A stretch of 24,239 nucleotides of DNA. Origin: Dehalococcoidia bacterium. Its GTDB lineage: Bacteria > Chloroflexota > Dehalococcoidia > UBA3495. Shown here piece after piece: positions 7,805-15,898 of the stretch. The notes under the pieces are model-generated. The model was given only the letters and a program-made list of their open reading frames with translations. It was not told the origin of the DNA and searched no databases. A program made the translations under genes and the position numbers. Numbering within the stretch: the first letter of the stretch is position 1; each line of letters begins with the position of its first letter. The stretch covers positions 1 to 24,239 of the forward strand of contig PCAH01000146.1 of the NCBI GenBank assembly GCA_002730485.1, read 5' to 3'.

Positions 7805-9472
7805 CTAAACCTCCAAAACCACTGGAATTATCATAGGGGAACGGCGAACTGAGCTAGCTATGAAGCTACGGGCAGTTTCTTTGACTTTTGCCTTAAATGC
7901 GCCGTTTTCACCGTTTTTTCCGTAACGGGTGCCGCTGTTGGTCAGATCCTGGGCTACCGACACGCTTAGACTCTCAAACAGGTCGCCGGTCTCGGTATCA
8001 TCCAAGAATCCGCTGGATAAAGCCACCGGCTCACCCACTATCTCACCGGTACTCTTGTCGGCTGTCACGCAGACGACGACGACGCCGTCTTTGGAGAGGC
8101 TGCGACGTTCCGAGAACACCGCGCTCTGGGTGTCTCGGGTGGCCAGGCCGTCCACAAAGATCGGGCCTGCAGAGATGCGGTCAGCCATTCGAGAGCCATC
8201 TTCTGTTAGCTCCAACACGTCGCCGTCCACCATCACAAAGATGCCGTCTTTGGCAACGTCCAAGTCCCAGGCTAGCTGGGCGTGGGCCGTTAGATGCCGG
8301 AACTCGCCGTGTACCGGCACAAAGTACTTCGGCCGCACCAAACGCAGCACCAGCTTGAGTTCTTCCTGGCTGGCGTGCCCGTGGACGTGGACCGTGGCGA
8401 TCCGGTCGTAGAGCACCTTGGCGCCCTGCCGGAGCAGGTTGTCTATGGTGTGGCTGACGGGCAGTTCATTTCCTGGGATGGGCGTGGCCGAGATTATCAC
8501 CGTGTCTCCGGCCATGATATTGACGTCACGGTGTTCCTGCTTAGCGATGCGCACCAGGGCCGAGGTTGGCTCGCCCTGGCTGCCAGTGGTCATCAGGACG
8601 ACTTCGTTGGAAGGTAGGTTCCTTGTGACCGACAGGGGCACCAATACCCCTTCGGGTATCTTTAGATAGCCCAACTCGGACGCAACCTTCACCGTATCCA
8701 CCATGCTACGACCGACGATGCTGACCTTGCGACCGTATTTCGTGGCGGCGTCAACCACTTGCTGGACCCGGGAGACCAGCGACGCGAATGTGGCAACCAG
8801 CACCCGTCCCTCGGCTTCACTTATCGCACGGTCAAGGGCTTCTCCCACGACCTTCTCAGAGGTGGTGTAACCCGGCACCTCTGCGTAGGTGGAATCGGAG
8901 CAAAGCAGCAATACACCGTCGTCTCCGTAGTGGGCCAAAGAAGGAAGATCAAAGATACGTCCATCCACCGGGGTGTGGTCAATCTTGAAGTCTCCGGTGT
9001 GGATAACGGTGCCCAAGGGTGTCCCGATGGCGATACCCATGGCGTCAGGGATGCTGTGACAGACCCGGAACCACGAGACCTCGAATGCGCCACCGATCTG
9101 ATGGACAATCCCGGGGTCGATGGGGTTAACGACCGAATCTCGGGCGGCGCGCCTTTCCCTCAGTTTGGCGGTGATCAGTCCGTGGGCCAAACGGGGCGCG
9201 TAAACCGGGCACTGGAGTTGGGGCAGGATGAACGGCAGTGCGCCTATGTGGTCCTCGTGTCCGTGGGTGATGAGGATGGCACGGACCTTGTCCTGCCGTT
9301 CCATCAGATAGGAGATGTCGGGGATGATCAAGTCCACCCCAAACATGCCCTCCTCCGGAAATTGAACCCCGCAGTCGACGATCACGATATCGTCTTCGTA
9401 CTCCAGGGCCATCATGTTCTTGCCGATTTCCCCAAGGCCGCCCAGGGGAATTACGCGTAGAGAAGCTGTCAA
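7805..9472 (-). CDS. rnj: Ribonuclease J
   Basis: A 555-residue member of the beta-CASP metallo-beta-lactamase RNases. It opens LRVIPLGGLGEIGKNM, and the zinc motif HGHEDHIGALP places H70, H72, D74 and H75. HTGDFKID supplies later ligands, and the beta-CASP part ends with HVHGHASQEELKL. The C-terminal domain of about 100 residues is present, so the length is normal. The enzyme is a 5'-3' exo- and endonuclease for mRNA turnover and rRNA 5' maturation. The start codon is TTG (9470-9472), with a modest AGGAA upstream. It lies between the uracil-DNA glycosylase gene (65 bases upstream) and ftsK, all in the same direction, so a shared transcript is likely. Confidence 0.95.
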   Translation of the reverse strand: MTASLRVIPLGGLGEIGKNMMALEYEDDIVIVDCGVQFPEEGMFGVDLIIPDISYLMERQDKVRAILITHGHEDHIGALPFILPQLQCPVYAPRLAHGLITAKLRERRAARDSVVNPIDPGIVHQIGGAFEVSWFRVCHSIPDAMGIAIGTPLGTVIHTGDFKIDHTPVDGRIFDLPSLAHYGDDGVLLLCSDSTYAEVPGYTTSEKVVGEALDRAISEAEGRVLVATFASLVSRVQQVVDAATKYGRKVSIVGRSMVDTVKVASELGYLKIPEGVLVPLSVTRNLPSNEVVLMTTGSQGEPTSALVRIAKQEHRDVNIMAGDTVIISATPIPGNELPVSHTIDNLLRQGAKVLYDRIATVHVHGHASQEELKLVLRLVRPKYFVPVHGEFRHLTAHAQLAWDLDVAKDGIFVMVDGDVLELTEDGSRMADRISAGPIFVDGLATRDTQSAVFSERRSLSKDGVVVVCVTADKSTGEIVGEPVALSSGFLDDTETGDLFESLSVSVAQDLTNSGTRYGKNGENGAFKAKVKETARSFIASSVRRSPMIIPVVLEV

Positions 9473-9537
9473 CGGTTGGTCGTTCCTAGATGTGGATTGC
9501 CCAGCGCTGGATGGGAGACGAGATTGCGGCCCCTAAA

Positions 9538-10269
9538 TTAAAACAGGGCCAGTTGCTCGGGCTGGGATTCTTCTTCCTGAGATATTACTTCTGCGGTGGC
9601 GGTGGATATCTCAGCATTTGCCGAGCCAACGTCTAGATGCCCTTGGGCATCTACGAAGGACAATTGGGATGTCTCGGTAGCTTCAGGCGAATCATCGCCT
9701 GGCTCCGTGCCAATATCCTTCATCGCGCCTTCTAATATCGCCGAAATCGCTTTGAAGTCTTCTATCATTGTGGGCCTTAGCTCTTCGCGGCGCAACACCG
9801 CAGCAGGGTGCAGCACAGGGAAAATCAACCGGCCATCTTTTTCCCGCACCTGCCCACTGGCCTTGGTGATGCCCTCTCCGGGGAAGTACCGCGCAAAGGC
9901 GAATCTACCCAAGGTGACGATGAGCTTTGGGTTGATCAGTTCAATCTGACGGTCCAGGTACTTGGTGCAGGCGGCTATCTCTGTAGTGGCCGGGTCACGG
10001 TTGCTTGGCGGACGACATTTCACCATGTTCGCTATGAACACATCTTCTCTGATGAGGTCTATCGAGGCCAACAAGCGATCAAGCAGTTTCCCGGTTCGCC
10101 CGACAAATGGACGCCCATGCTGGTCTTCGTAGTAACCCGGGCCTTCACCGATGAACATGACCTTTGCTTTGGGGTTACCCTCACCTGGTACGGAATTGGT
10201 CCGGCCAACCGACAATGGGCAATCAGAGCAGTTTCTGACTAGGAGGGCGATCTGTTCCAATGATTGCAT
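9538..10269 (-). CDS. Family-4 (4Fe-4S) uracil-DNA glycosylase with C-terminal clamp-binding tail
   Basis: The protein removes uracil from DNA to start base-excision repair. Motif 1 is GEGPGYYEDQHGRPFVG and motif 3 is HPAAVLR. Four cysteines suited to the iron-sulfur cluster are seen: NCSDCPL (two), MVKCRPP and AACTKYL. Family-4 enzymes usually end soon after the HPAA region. Here a low-complexity acidic tail of about 60 residues follows, ending QLALF, a match to the beta-sliding-clamp-binding pentapeptide. I start at ATG 10267-10269 because AGGAGGTG (10275-10282) lies 5 bases upstream and the protein then begins MQSLEQIALLVRNC, as in homologs. In-frame starts at 10305 and 10314 are weaker alternatives. 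It precedes RNase J on the same strand. Confidence 0.9.
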   Translation of the reverse strand: MQSLEQIALLVRNCSDCPLSVGRTNSVPGEGNPKAKVMFIGEGPGYYEDQHGRPFVGRTGKLLDRLLASIDLIREDVFIANMVKCRPPSNRDPATTEIAACTKYLDRQIELINPKLIVTLGRFAFARYFPGEGITKASGQVREKDGRLIFPVLHPAAVLRREELRPTMIEDFKAISAILEGAMKDIGTEPGDDSPEATETSQLSFVDAQGHLDVGSANAEISTATAEVISQEEESQPEQLALF

Positions 10270-10560
10270 AGAGGCACCTCCTGGTGTCTCGTCAAGCAGA
10301 GTCATGGTTTCCAACCTCCCGATTCGACTGTTTAGTCAACAGGGGAAGCAACCCTAAATCAGGGCTGCGGATGGCGCCGTATGACCGGTGGTTCAATAAG
10401 AGATCGGGGCCTAGGTAGGCGAGGCTCCAGCTCCCTTTTACCCACCGCAATCAATAACATTTTTCCCTACATATTAGCCTGCCAAGAGTGCCAGGTAGCA
10501 TTGGTGGGACGCAACAGAGTAGGCGGATGGAGAGAAGAAACAAAACCAGGATGGTGTTCC

Positions 10561-10599
10561 GAGGTGGTGTCCGTTGTAGAAGGCTCCCACCACCGCCTC
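10561..10599 (-). terminator. Imperfect hairpin downstream of acpP
   Basis: The 378 bases between acpP and the glycosylase (10270-10647) contain no gene I can support. On the minus strand GAGGCGGTGGTG and CACCACCTC can pair, followed some 15 bases later by a TTTTGTTT stretch. A second short stem, GCTGGTG/CACCGGC, lies closer to the acpP stop. Either may end the acpP transcript. The U-run is not directly adjacent, so the call is weak. Confidence 0.25.
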
Positions 10600-10647
10600 A
10601 CTGCATCACACAGCCGGTGTTTGCCCACCAGCAGGGCTAAAGTCGCC

Positions 10648-10905
10648 TTAGTCTGAGACGCCGTGGTCCTTGAGGTACGTCACAGCATCGTTCACAGTTG
10701 CAATATTTGCAGCATCTTCATCGGATATCTCCAACGGCTCGCCGTCAGTGGAGAATTCCTCTTCAAATGCCATTATCAGTTCCACCAGGTCTAAGGAGTC
10801 GGCATTCAAGTTCTCTATGAAAGACGTTGTCTCGGTGACCTCGTCCTCTTCAACTCCCAACTTATCGACCACGATGGTTTTCACTCTGTCATAAACAGTG
10901 GCCAA
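10648..10905 (-). CDS. acpP: Acyl carrier protein
   Basis: An acidic 85-residue protein with the 4'-phosphopantetheine attachment motif DSLDLVEL, Ser37. It carries growing acyl chains between the enzymes of type II fatty-acid synthesis in the cytosol. The start codon is TTG (10903-10905). Its ribosome site GGGAG lies within the last codons of nusB, and only four bases separate the nusB stop from this start, so translation is probably coupled. It is the last gene of the yceD-rpmF-fabD-nusB-acpP series. Length and sequence are normal for the family, apart from a few extra residues (STDGEPLEI) before the last helix. Confidence 0.95.
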   Translation of the reverse strand: MATVYDRVKTIVVDKLGVEEDEVTETTSFIENLNADSLDLVELIMAFEEEFSTDGEPLEISDEDAANIATVNDAVTYLKDHGVSD

Positions 10906-10909
10906 TCAA

Positions 10910-11374
10910 TCATCTCCCTTCAGGCACCGGTTCGATCGATGCAACGTCTCCAGACTCAATTCCGGACATTGCGGACCCCAGTACACCATTGATGAACCGA
11001 GCCGAACTCTCACTGCCAAATATTTTCGCCAATTCCACAGCCTCGTTGATGGCCGTTTTCTTGGGAATGCAGGGGGTATAGATAAGTTCAAACAGGGACA
11101 AACGCAGAATGTTTCGGTCAATCACCGACAACTGATTCACGGGCCACGCCGGAGCGTAACGGGTGATGACGTGGTCCAACCCTTCATGCATCCTGGACAC
11201 GCCTCTCAGAAGGTCCTGAGCGAACTCTAAAGTCTCATCGGACAGCTCTTCTTCTTCATCCAACCATTCCAACGTCGGGTTATCCCAGAGATCCCGTACA
11301 TCGGCTGCGAACAAGGATTGTAGTGCCGCCGTTCTTGATTGTCGCCTTTGATCCGTGTATTTAACCCTAATCAT
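10910..11374 (-). CDS. nusB: Transcription antitermination factor NusB
   Basis: A 154-residue all-helical protein opening with the RRQSRTAALQSLFAADV segment of NusB. The most conserved part, LSVIDRNILRLSLFEL followed by KKTAINEAVELAKIFGSE and ARFINGVLG, is intact. With NusE/S10 it binds boxA RNA and supports rRNA transcription. The start is ATG with GGTGA upstream, 25 bases after fabD. It ends in TGA (10910-10912), the only TGA terminator among the intact genes here. Its place between fabD and acpP puts an rRNA transcription factor inside a fatty-acid operon. Confidence 0.95.
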   Translation of the reverse strand: MIRVKYTDQRRQSRTAALQSLFAADVRDLWDNPTLEWLDEEEELSDETLEFAQDLLRGVSRMHEGLDHVITRYAPAWPVNQLSVIDRNILRLSLFELIYTPCIPKKTAINEAVELAKIFGSESSARFINGVLGSAMSGIESGDVASIEPVPEGR

Positions 11375-11399
11375 GGGTCACCGTTAAAGACCGAGAGTA

Positions 11400-12359
11400 C
11401 TAGTCATCAACCCCGGCCAGTTTCCGCATGGATGCGGTATCTGACACCGTTGACACCTTTACTCCTCGGTCGATTCTTTTAATTAAGCCTGCCAGCACTC
11501 CACCGGAGCCAAACTCCACAAACTGGGTTACCCCAGAATCGACTAGATGGCGGACTGAGTCCTTCCACTGGACGCACTGACAGAGGCCATTCACCAATTC
11601 AGAGCGAATCTCATCCGCTGTGGTCAACGGCTTGGAGTCGCAATTGCCAATCACTGGCATATTGGGTTCATTGAAATGGAGGGACTGGACTACATCGGCC
11701 AGACCCTCTCCTGCTTCCATCATCAACGAGGAGTGGAACGCCCCGCTAACTGGCAGGGGAATCGTCTTTTTGGCGCCCCGGGCTGAGGCCAAGTCCATGG
11801 CTCTGGCCACGGCGAGTTTGTCACCGCTGATCACAATCTGGTCGTCGGTGTTGATATTCGCCAGTTCCACACCGGTCTCATTGCAGATCTGATCGAAGGC
11901 CAGTTCATTCAGCCCCAGAATCGCCGCCATGGCACCCGGTCGATTGACCGCTGCCTGGTTCATCAATTCACCGCGTTTCCGGACCAATCTCACAGCATCA
12001 GAGAACTCGATGACGTTGGCCGCCACAAGTGAGGTGTACTCACCCAGGCTATGACCAGCCACGGCCTTGGCGCTCATCGCCTCGGGACCCTGCATCTCGT
12101 TCCAGGTCCGCCAGGCGGCCACGCTCATGGTCATGATGGCCGGTTGGGAATTTGCGGTGTTCTGAAGCTCCGTTGCCGGACCTTCAAATATCAGACGGGA
12201 CAGCGGAAATCCTAGACTGTCGTCGGCTTCTTCAAAAGTTTCACGTGCCGCCTGCGACGTCTCGAAAAGTTCCGTTCCCATTCCCACGCTTTGTGACCCT
12301 TGTCCAGGGAACACGTACGCTCGGTTATTTGCTTCTTCGGTACTCGTAGCTACCTCCAC
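11400..12359 (-). CDS. fabD: Malonyl-CoA:ACP acyltransferase
   Basis: A 319-residue acyltransferase that loads malonyl groups from CoA onto ACP. It has VFPGQGSQSVGM near the N-terminus, the nucleophile motif GHSLGEY (Ser104), the malonyl-binding Arg region RLVRKRG and the catalytic His in GAFHS (His209). Near the end, QFVEFGSGGVLAGLIKRI closes the active site. The start is GTG (12357-12359); GGAGG lies just inside the coding frame, so the ribosome site is unusual, and no better in-frame start precedes VFPGQGSQ. A perfect 8-bp palindrome sits 32 bases upstream. The gap from rpmF is 171 bases, so fabD may be regulated apart from rpmF. Confidence 0.95.
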   Translation of the reverse strand: MEVATSTEEANNRAYVFPGQGSQSVGMGTELFETSQAARETFEEADDSLGFPLSRLIFEGPATELQNTANSQPAIMTMSVAAWRTWNEMQGPEAMSAKAVAGHSLGEYTSLVAANVIEFSDAVRLVRKRGELMNQAAVNRPGAMAAILGLNELAFDQICNETGVELANINTDDQIVISGDKLAVARAMDLASARGAKKTIPLPVSGAFHSSLMMEAGEGLADVVQSLHFNEPNMPVIGNCDSKPLTTADEIRSELVNGLCQCVQWKDSVRHLVDSGVTQFVEFGSGGVLAGLIKRIDRGVKVSTVSDTASMRKLAGVDD

Positions 12360-12390
12360 CGGACGACGCCGGTTTTCGACACCTTACGGA

Positions 12391-12411
12391 TTTTAGGGCA
12401 GCCCCCTAAAA
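12391..12411. promoter_or_regulatory. Perfect palindrome upstream of fabD (operator or attenuator candidate)
   Basis: TTTTAGGG (12391-12398) and CCCTAAAA (12404-12411) are exact inverted copies around five bases. The site lies 32 bases before the fabD start, in the rpmF-fabD gap. There is no T-run on either side, so a simple terminator is unlikely. A repressor site for fatty-acid genes is possible. Confidence 0.5.
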
Positions 12412-12506
12412 CAGTACAACCCGAAAACAACTCCACTATTACCCTTTTTTCGTGCTTTGCATACATAACTAGATGGTTTGTGTCTACGAAGAACAGTCAG
12501 CTTGTA

Positions 12507-12523
12507 AAAGGCAAATGCCCTTT
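12507..12523 (-). terminator. Small hairpin just after rpmF
   Basis: On the minus strand AAAGG and CCTTT pair around a short loop 8 bases after the rpmF stop, next to the palindromic CTAGCC/GGCTA. It has only a short T stretch, so it may reduce rather than end read-through into fabD. Confidence 0.3.
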
Positions 12524-12530
12524 AGCCTGG

Positions 12531-12713
12531 CTAGACTATCTCCTCCACAACCTGGCGCCCGCGGTAGAATCCGCAATTGGGGCACACAACGTGCGGCCTT
12601 TTGGCCGTTCGGCAACGGGAGCACGTGGAAGGATGCATCGGACTCAGCTTATAGCCGGCCAATCTTCGCCCTTTCCTTGCCCTGGTTAGTTTCTTTCTGG
12701 GTACCGCACCCAT
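12531..12713 (-). CDS. rpmF: 50S ribosomal protein L32
   Basis: A 60-residue basic protein opening MGAVPRKKLTRARKGRRLA, with the zinc-ribbon cysteines CSRC and CPNC (C-x2-C ... C-x2-C), the zinc-binding form of L32. It starts with ATG, with AGGA about 11 bases upstream. It follows yceD, as in most bacteria, but with an unusually long 287-base gap that carries its own promoter-like element. It precedes fabD. Confidence 0.95.
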   Translation of the reverse strand: MGAVPRKKLTRARKGRRLAGYKLSPMHPSTCSRCRTAKRPHVVCPNCGFYRGRQVVEEIV

Positions 12714-12780
12714 AATCGGTCACGTCCTTTTTCCTTGGTCAGCACGCCTGTAAGCACGCAATACTTCAGATATTGCCGGT

Positions 12781-12789
12781 ATTCTACCA
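12781..12789 (-). promoter_or_regulatory. Extended -10 promoter upstream of rpmF
   Basis: On the minus strand, TGG followed by TAGAAT (12781-12786) is an extended -10 element, 67 bases upstream of the rpmF ATG. The -35 is weak. The rest of the yceD-rpmF gap (12714-13000) shows only short palindromes such as TTCCCGGGAA and GGCGAACGCC, and no gene. Confidence 0.4.
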
Positions 12790-13000
12790 GGCAAACGCCA
12801 AAGCGTACACTTTTACTAATGTGAGAAGCTGAGAAGGGAGATACTTACGGTTTTCTGGTTTGACCGGTATTTCCGGCGTTCGCCAGAATGTTTAAGGTCT
12901 TCTTAGGAAATTGTCCGAAGTCTTGATTTCTTAGTGTTACCGCTTCCCGGGAATGCCCTTCGGATCTCCCAGATGGTTTATATGAAAACGAGAACGCCGG

Positions 13001-13525
13001 TTAATCCTGCTTCTCAGTTAACAGCTCCGCCAGAGAACCCCACCTGAGGTCGACCGGAGCTGTGTTACATTTACATTTTTCCTTGTTTAGGCTGCTCCCA
13101 CACTCTGGGCATAAGCCCAGACACTCCTCATTGCACAAGGGTTTTATCGGAACCTCGGTGATAGTGTATTGCCGTAACACTTCCGCCATGTCCAGCACAT
13201 GCTGGTCATCTAGGACGATCACGCCGTCCGCCTCATCGGGGAGTTCTTCCATCCTACCCGTCGTCGGGTTGATCGACGAATAAGCCTCTTCTTCCATTTT
13301 TAATTCGGATTGTAACTCGAACCAATTGAGGCACCTGCTGCAGGTCATATTGACCTGGGTCTCCAGCTCGGCGCGAACCAAGAAACCTTCATGTGTTCGA
13401 ATCACCCGAACCCATCCCTGGGCCCGGTCCAAGCCTTCTTCAGGGCCGATAAACGAGTCGTCTACAACGTAGTCTCTCGTCGATCCAGTAGGCTCCCTAA
13501 ACAACTGAGCCAAGTTGTATTGCAT
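13001..13525 (-). CDS. DUF177 (YceD) family protein
   Basis: A 174-residue protein with the two cysteine pairs of the family: CSRC in the middle of a beta-rich half and LCPECGSSLN near the C-terminus, after the acidic stretch VIVLDDQHVLDMAEVLRQ. YceD family proteins are linked genetically to 23S rRNA accumulation and almost always sit beside rpmF, as here. The start is ATG (13523-13525) with AGG 4-5 bases upstream. A near-consensus promoter lies 35 bases upstream, making this the probable first gene of the yceD to acpP cluster. Confidence 0.9.
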   Translation of the reverse strand: MQYNLAQLFREPTGSTRDYVVDDSFIGPEEGLDRAQGWVRVIRTHEGFLVRAELETQVNMTCSRCLNWFELQSELKMEEEAYSSINPTTGRMEELPDEADGVIVLDDQHVLDMAEVLRQYTITEVPIKPLCNEECLGLCPECGSSLNKEKCKCNTAPVDLRWGSLAELLTEKQD

Positions 13526-13560
13526 CGAGCCTATCCATACCCTGCTATTAACCGATGGTT

Positions 13561-13591
13561 ATTATAGTTTCTCCCCTCGTCTGCCTGTCAA
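13561..13591 (-). promoter_or_regulatory. Near-consensus sigma-70 promoter for yceD
   Basis: On the minus strand, TTGACA (13586-13591) and TATAAT (13561-13566) are both perfect hexamers, but the spacer is 19 bases, two longer than ideal. Transcription would start about 28 bases before the yceD ATG. Confidence 0.7.
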
Positions 13592-13685
13592 GTAAAGCCC
13601 ATTCCCCAGGCGTGGGCGCTTCATAATGTCGACCGATTTCCCGGTCTAGGGCCAAACGACCATCCCAGCCGACTTGTACCAGCGA

Positions 13686-14102
13686 TTACGTCCCGGCCCG
13701 ATCCTTCACGCTCTGTTCAATGAACTCGACTATCGAAGTGGTGGTAGTCCCAGGGCCGAATACCTCGGAAATTCCCAGGTCTCTCAAGGGCTGTCGGTCA
13801 ACCTCGGGAATGATCCCGCCGACCACCACGATCACGTCGTCCATGCCTTGGTCATGCAACAGACTCATGATCTCCGGCAGTATCTCCAGGTGGGCACCAG
13901 ACAGGATGCTCATACCGATCACATCCACGTCCTCCTGGGTCGCGGCCTGGGTGATCATTTGCGGGCTCTGCCTGATACCCGTATAGATGACTTCCATACC
14001 CGCGTCACGGAGGGCCCTTGCAATGACCTTCGCTCCTCTGTCGTGGCCGTCCAGACCTGGTTTCGCCACCAGCACCCTTATTGGGCGATTATTATCCTGC
14101 AT
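13686..14102 (-). CDS. mcmA2: Methylmalonyl-CoA mutase, B12-binding small subunit
   Basis: A 138-residue cobalamin-binding (Rossmann-like) domain. The DxHxxG motif DGHDRG gives His20 as the lower axial cobalt ligand, followed by SILSG and VVVGGIIP, the other two segments that hold the B12 tail. It works with the separately encoded large subunit (15975-17636) to rearrange (R)-methylmalonyl-CoA to succinyl-CoA. Split mutases of this size are common in archaea and Chloroflexota. ATG follows AGGAA at close spacing. It lies 58 bases after the epimerase on the same strand. No MeaB/ArgK chaperone GTPase is seen in the window. Confidence 0.95.
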   Translation of the reverse strand: MQDNNRPIRVLVAKPGLDGHDRGAKVIARALRDAGMEVIYTGIRQSPQMITQAATQEDVDVIGMSILSGAHLEILPEIMSLLHDQGMDDVIVVVGGIIPEVDRQPLRDLGISEVFGPGTTTTSIVEFIEQSVKDRAGT

Positions 14103-14160
14103 TATTTCCTACGCGTTGCTTAATCTCAATATGTGTACACCGGAGCACAGGTATAGCCTG

Positions 14161-14580
14161 TTAATCCGGAACGGTTTCCACCAGCTCGGTCAAGATCCCG
14201 AACACCGACCTAGGATGCACAAAGGCGATGGTCCCAGATAAACCCTCCCGTGGGCTCTGGTCAATCAGATCCACGCCCAGGGTTTGCAGTGTCTGGAGCT
14301 TGCCGCCGATGTCGGTAACGTTGAAGGCCAGATGATGCAGGCCCTCCCCCCTACGCTCTATAAACTTCCCCACGCCGGTCTCGGGGCTGGTGGGCTCCAG
14401 AAGCTCCAGCCTGGTCTGGCCGACTTCCATCAATGTGGCCCGGACTCCCTGGTCTTCCATCAGGACGATCTCGGCATCGGGCACGTCAAAGACCTCCTTG
14501 AAGAAGACCATTGCCGCGTCTATGTCTTTCACGGCCACGCCAACGTGGTCGATGTAATTAACGGTGCAGACTTCTGTCAT
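14161..14580 (-). CDS. mce: Methylmalonyl-CoA epimerase
   Basis: A 139-residue glyoxalase/VOC-fold protein with two paired beta-alpha-beta-beta-beta modules. Metal-ligand candidates are His12 (IDHVGVAV), His82/83 (GEGLHHLAF) and Glu132 (ILTELVE), with HPRSVFGILTEL as the family's closing motif. It interconverts (S)- and (R)-methylmalonyl-CoA so that the mutase can act. ATG 14578-14580 has GAGGAG about 11 bases upstream. It sits between the acyl-CoA dehydrogenase and the small mutase subunit, all on the minus strand, which supports the assignment over other VOC enzymes. Confidence 0.93.
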   Translation of the reverse strand: MTEVCTVNYIDHVGVAVKDIDAAMVFFKEVFDVPDAEIVLMEDQGVRATLMEVGQTRLELLEPTSPETGVGKFIERRGEGLHHLAFNVTDIGGKLQTLQTLGVDLIDQSPREGLSGTIAFVHPRSVFGILTELVETVPD

Positions 14581-14644
14581 TTTGAGCCTGTCTCCTCAAT
14601 ATTCAATACGATTACCACTACCACCCCCACTCCATTAAACGAGT

Positions 14645-14681
14645 CCCCTCTCCCACGCACGGGAGAGGGCTAGGGTGAGGG
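14645..14681. repeat. REP-like intergenic palindrome
   Basis: CCCTCTCCC (14646-14654) and GGGAGAGGG (14661-14669) form a perfect 9-bp stem around ACGCAC, followed by CTAGGGTGAGGG. This resembles the short GC-rich palindromic repeats scattered between genes in many bacterial genomes. It lies between the acyl-CoA dehydrogenase and epimerase genes and may also reduce read-through. Copy number in the genome cannot be seen from here. Confidence 0.6.
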
Positions 14682-14703
14682 TTTAGCTCCTCAACCAGAT
14701 CCT

Positions 14704-15861
14704 CTAGATCGGGTACTGATTCATCAACTGCCTAGCGATGAGCAGCCGCTGCACCTCTGACGTGCCTTCATAGATGGTGGTCACCCTGGCGTCGCGGAAG
14801 ATCCGTTCCACGCCCGCCTCCTGGAAGTAACCGGCCCCACCGTGTATCTGGATGGCCTTGTTGGCCACGTCGATGCACATCTCAGACGCCATCAACTTGG
14901 CGATGGACGCTTCCTGTAGGAAGGGTTGGCCGGCATCCATCAGGGTCGCCGCGTTCATGGTGGCCACCCGGGAGGAATGCACACCAACGGCCATGTCAGC
15001 CAGCATGAACTGGATGCCCTGGTGCTGGGCGATGGGCTTGCCGAAGGTCTCCCTCTGTTGGGCAAAGCGCACCGCAGCCTCGAGGGCCGACTGGCCGATG
15101 CCCACGCTCTGGGCGGCGATGATGATACGACTCTGCGTCAGAATCTCCATGGCCAGGTTGAAGCCCCGCCCACGTTCGCCGAGTAGGTTATCAGAACTGA
15201 CCGGAGTGTCTTGGAAGACCACCTCGTCAGTCGTAGAACTGCGCATGCCCAGCTTGCCGTGCATGGGATTGATGGTCAGGCCTGGGGCGTCCTTACGCAC
15301 CACAAAGGCGCTGACACCTTTGTAGCCTAGTGAACGATCCTCAGTGGCGAACACCACGATGGTGGAAGCGACAGAAGCGTTGGTGATGAACATCTTGCTA
15401 CCGTTCAGGAAGAAGGTCCCATCACGCTCGGTGGCCGTCGTCTGTAGCGCAGCCGCATCGGAGCCGCCACTGGGCTCGGTGAGGCCAAATGCTGCTACCT
15501 CCTCCCCAGTTGCCAGAGGGGTTAACAGCCGTTCTTTCTGCTCATCTGTGCCGAACCTGGCGATACAGGCTGTGCCTAAAGCCAGGTGAGCCAGCCAGCT
15601 GACACTGGTTGAGGCGTCGCCGCGGGCTACTTCTTCGGCTGCCAAAGAGACTTGCCGGTAGCCAGCAGGGCCGCTGCCACCGTACTTGGTATCGATACCC
15701 AGTCCGGTAAGTCCAAGGTCGGCCAGACCTCGCCAGTTGTCCCATTGGAACTCAGCCTTCTCGTCCGACTCCTTGGCCTTGGGGGCGATCTCATTATCGA
15801 CGAAATCACGGAGCGTGCTCTGCAGCATTTGCTCCTCTTCTGACAGTATTAAGCCAGGCAT
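14704..15861 (-). CDS. Acyl-CoA dehydrogenase
   Basis: A 385-residue flavoprotein of the short-chain acyl-CoA dehydrogenase fold: helical N-domain, beta domain with AFGLTEPSGGSDAAALQTTA and FLNGSKMFITNA, and helical C-domain with QRETFGKPIAQHQGIQFMLA and the adenine-binding IHGGAGYF. The catalytic base is the Glu of YEGTSEVQ (about residue 365), the position used by butyryl-CoA-type enzymes. It introduces a double bond into an acyl-CoA and passes electrons to ETF. Its place between mutase subunits suggests a branched-chain or short acyl-CoA that feeds propionyl- or methylmalonyl-CoA, which is inference. I start at ATG 15859-15861, with GGAG 7 bases upstream; the codon before it is GTG. It has its own promoter-like region. 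Confidence 0.93.
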   Translation of the reverse strand: MPGLILSEEEQMLQSTLRDFVDNEIAPKAKESDEKAEFQWDNWRGLADLGLTGLGIDTKYGGSGPAGYRQVSLAAEEVARGDASTSVSWLAHLALGTACIARFGTDEQKERLLTPLATGEEVAAFGLTEPSGGSDAAALQTTATERDGTFFLNGSKMFITNASVASTIVVFATEDRSLGYKGVSAFVVRKDAPGLTINPMHGKLGMRSSTTDEVVFQDTPVSSDNLLGERGRGFNLAMEILTQSRIIIAAQSVGIGQSALEAAVRFAQQRETFGKPIAQHQGIQFMLADMAVGVHSSRVATMNAATLMDAGQPFLQEASIAKLMASEMCIDVANKAIQIHGGAGYFQEAGVERIFRDARVTTIYEGTSEVQRLLIARQLMNQYPI

Positions 15862-15898
15862 CACACTTCTCCATTTATACTTTATTGTGCCTATTTTT

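Noticed and set aside
10270..10647. Possible structured RNA (SRP, 6S or tmRNA) in the gap before acpP
   Set aside because: I could not find the conserved core sequences of these RNAs on either strand.
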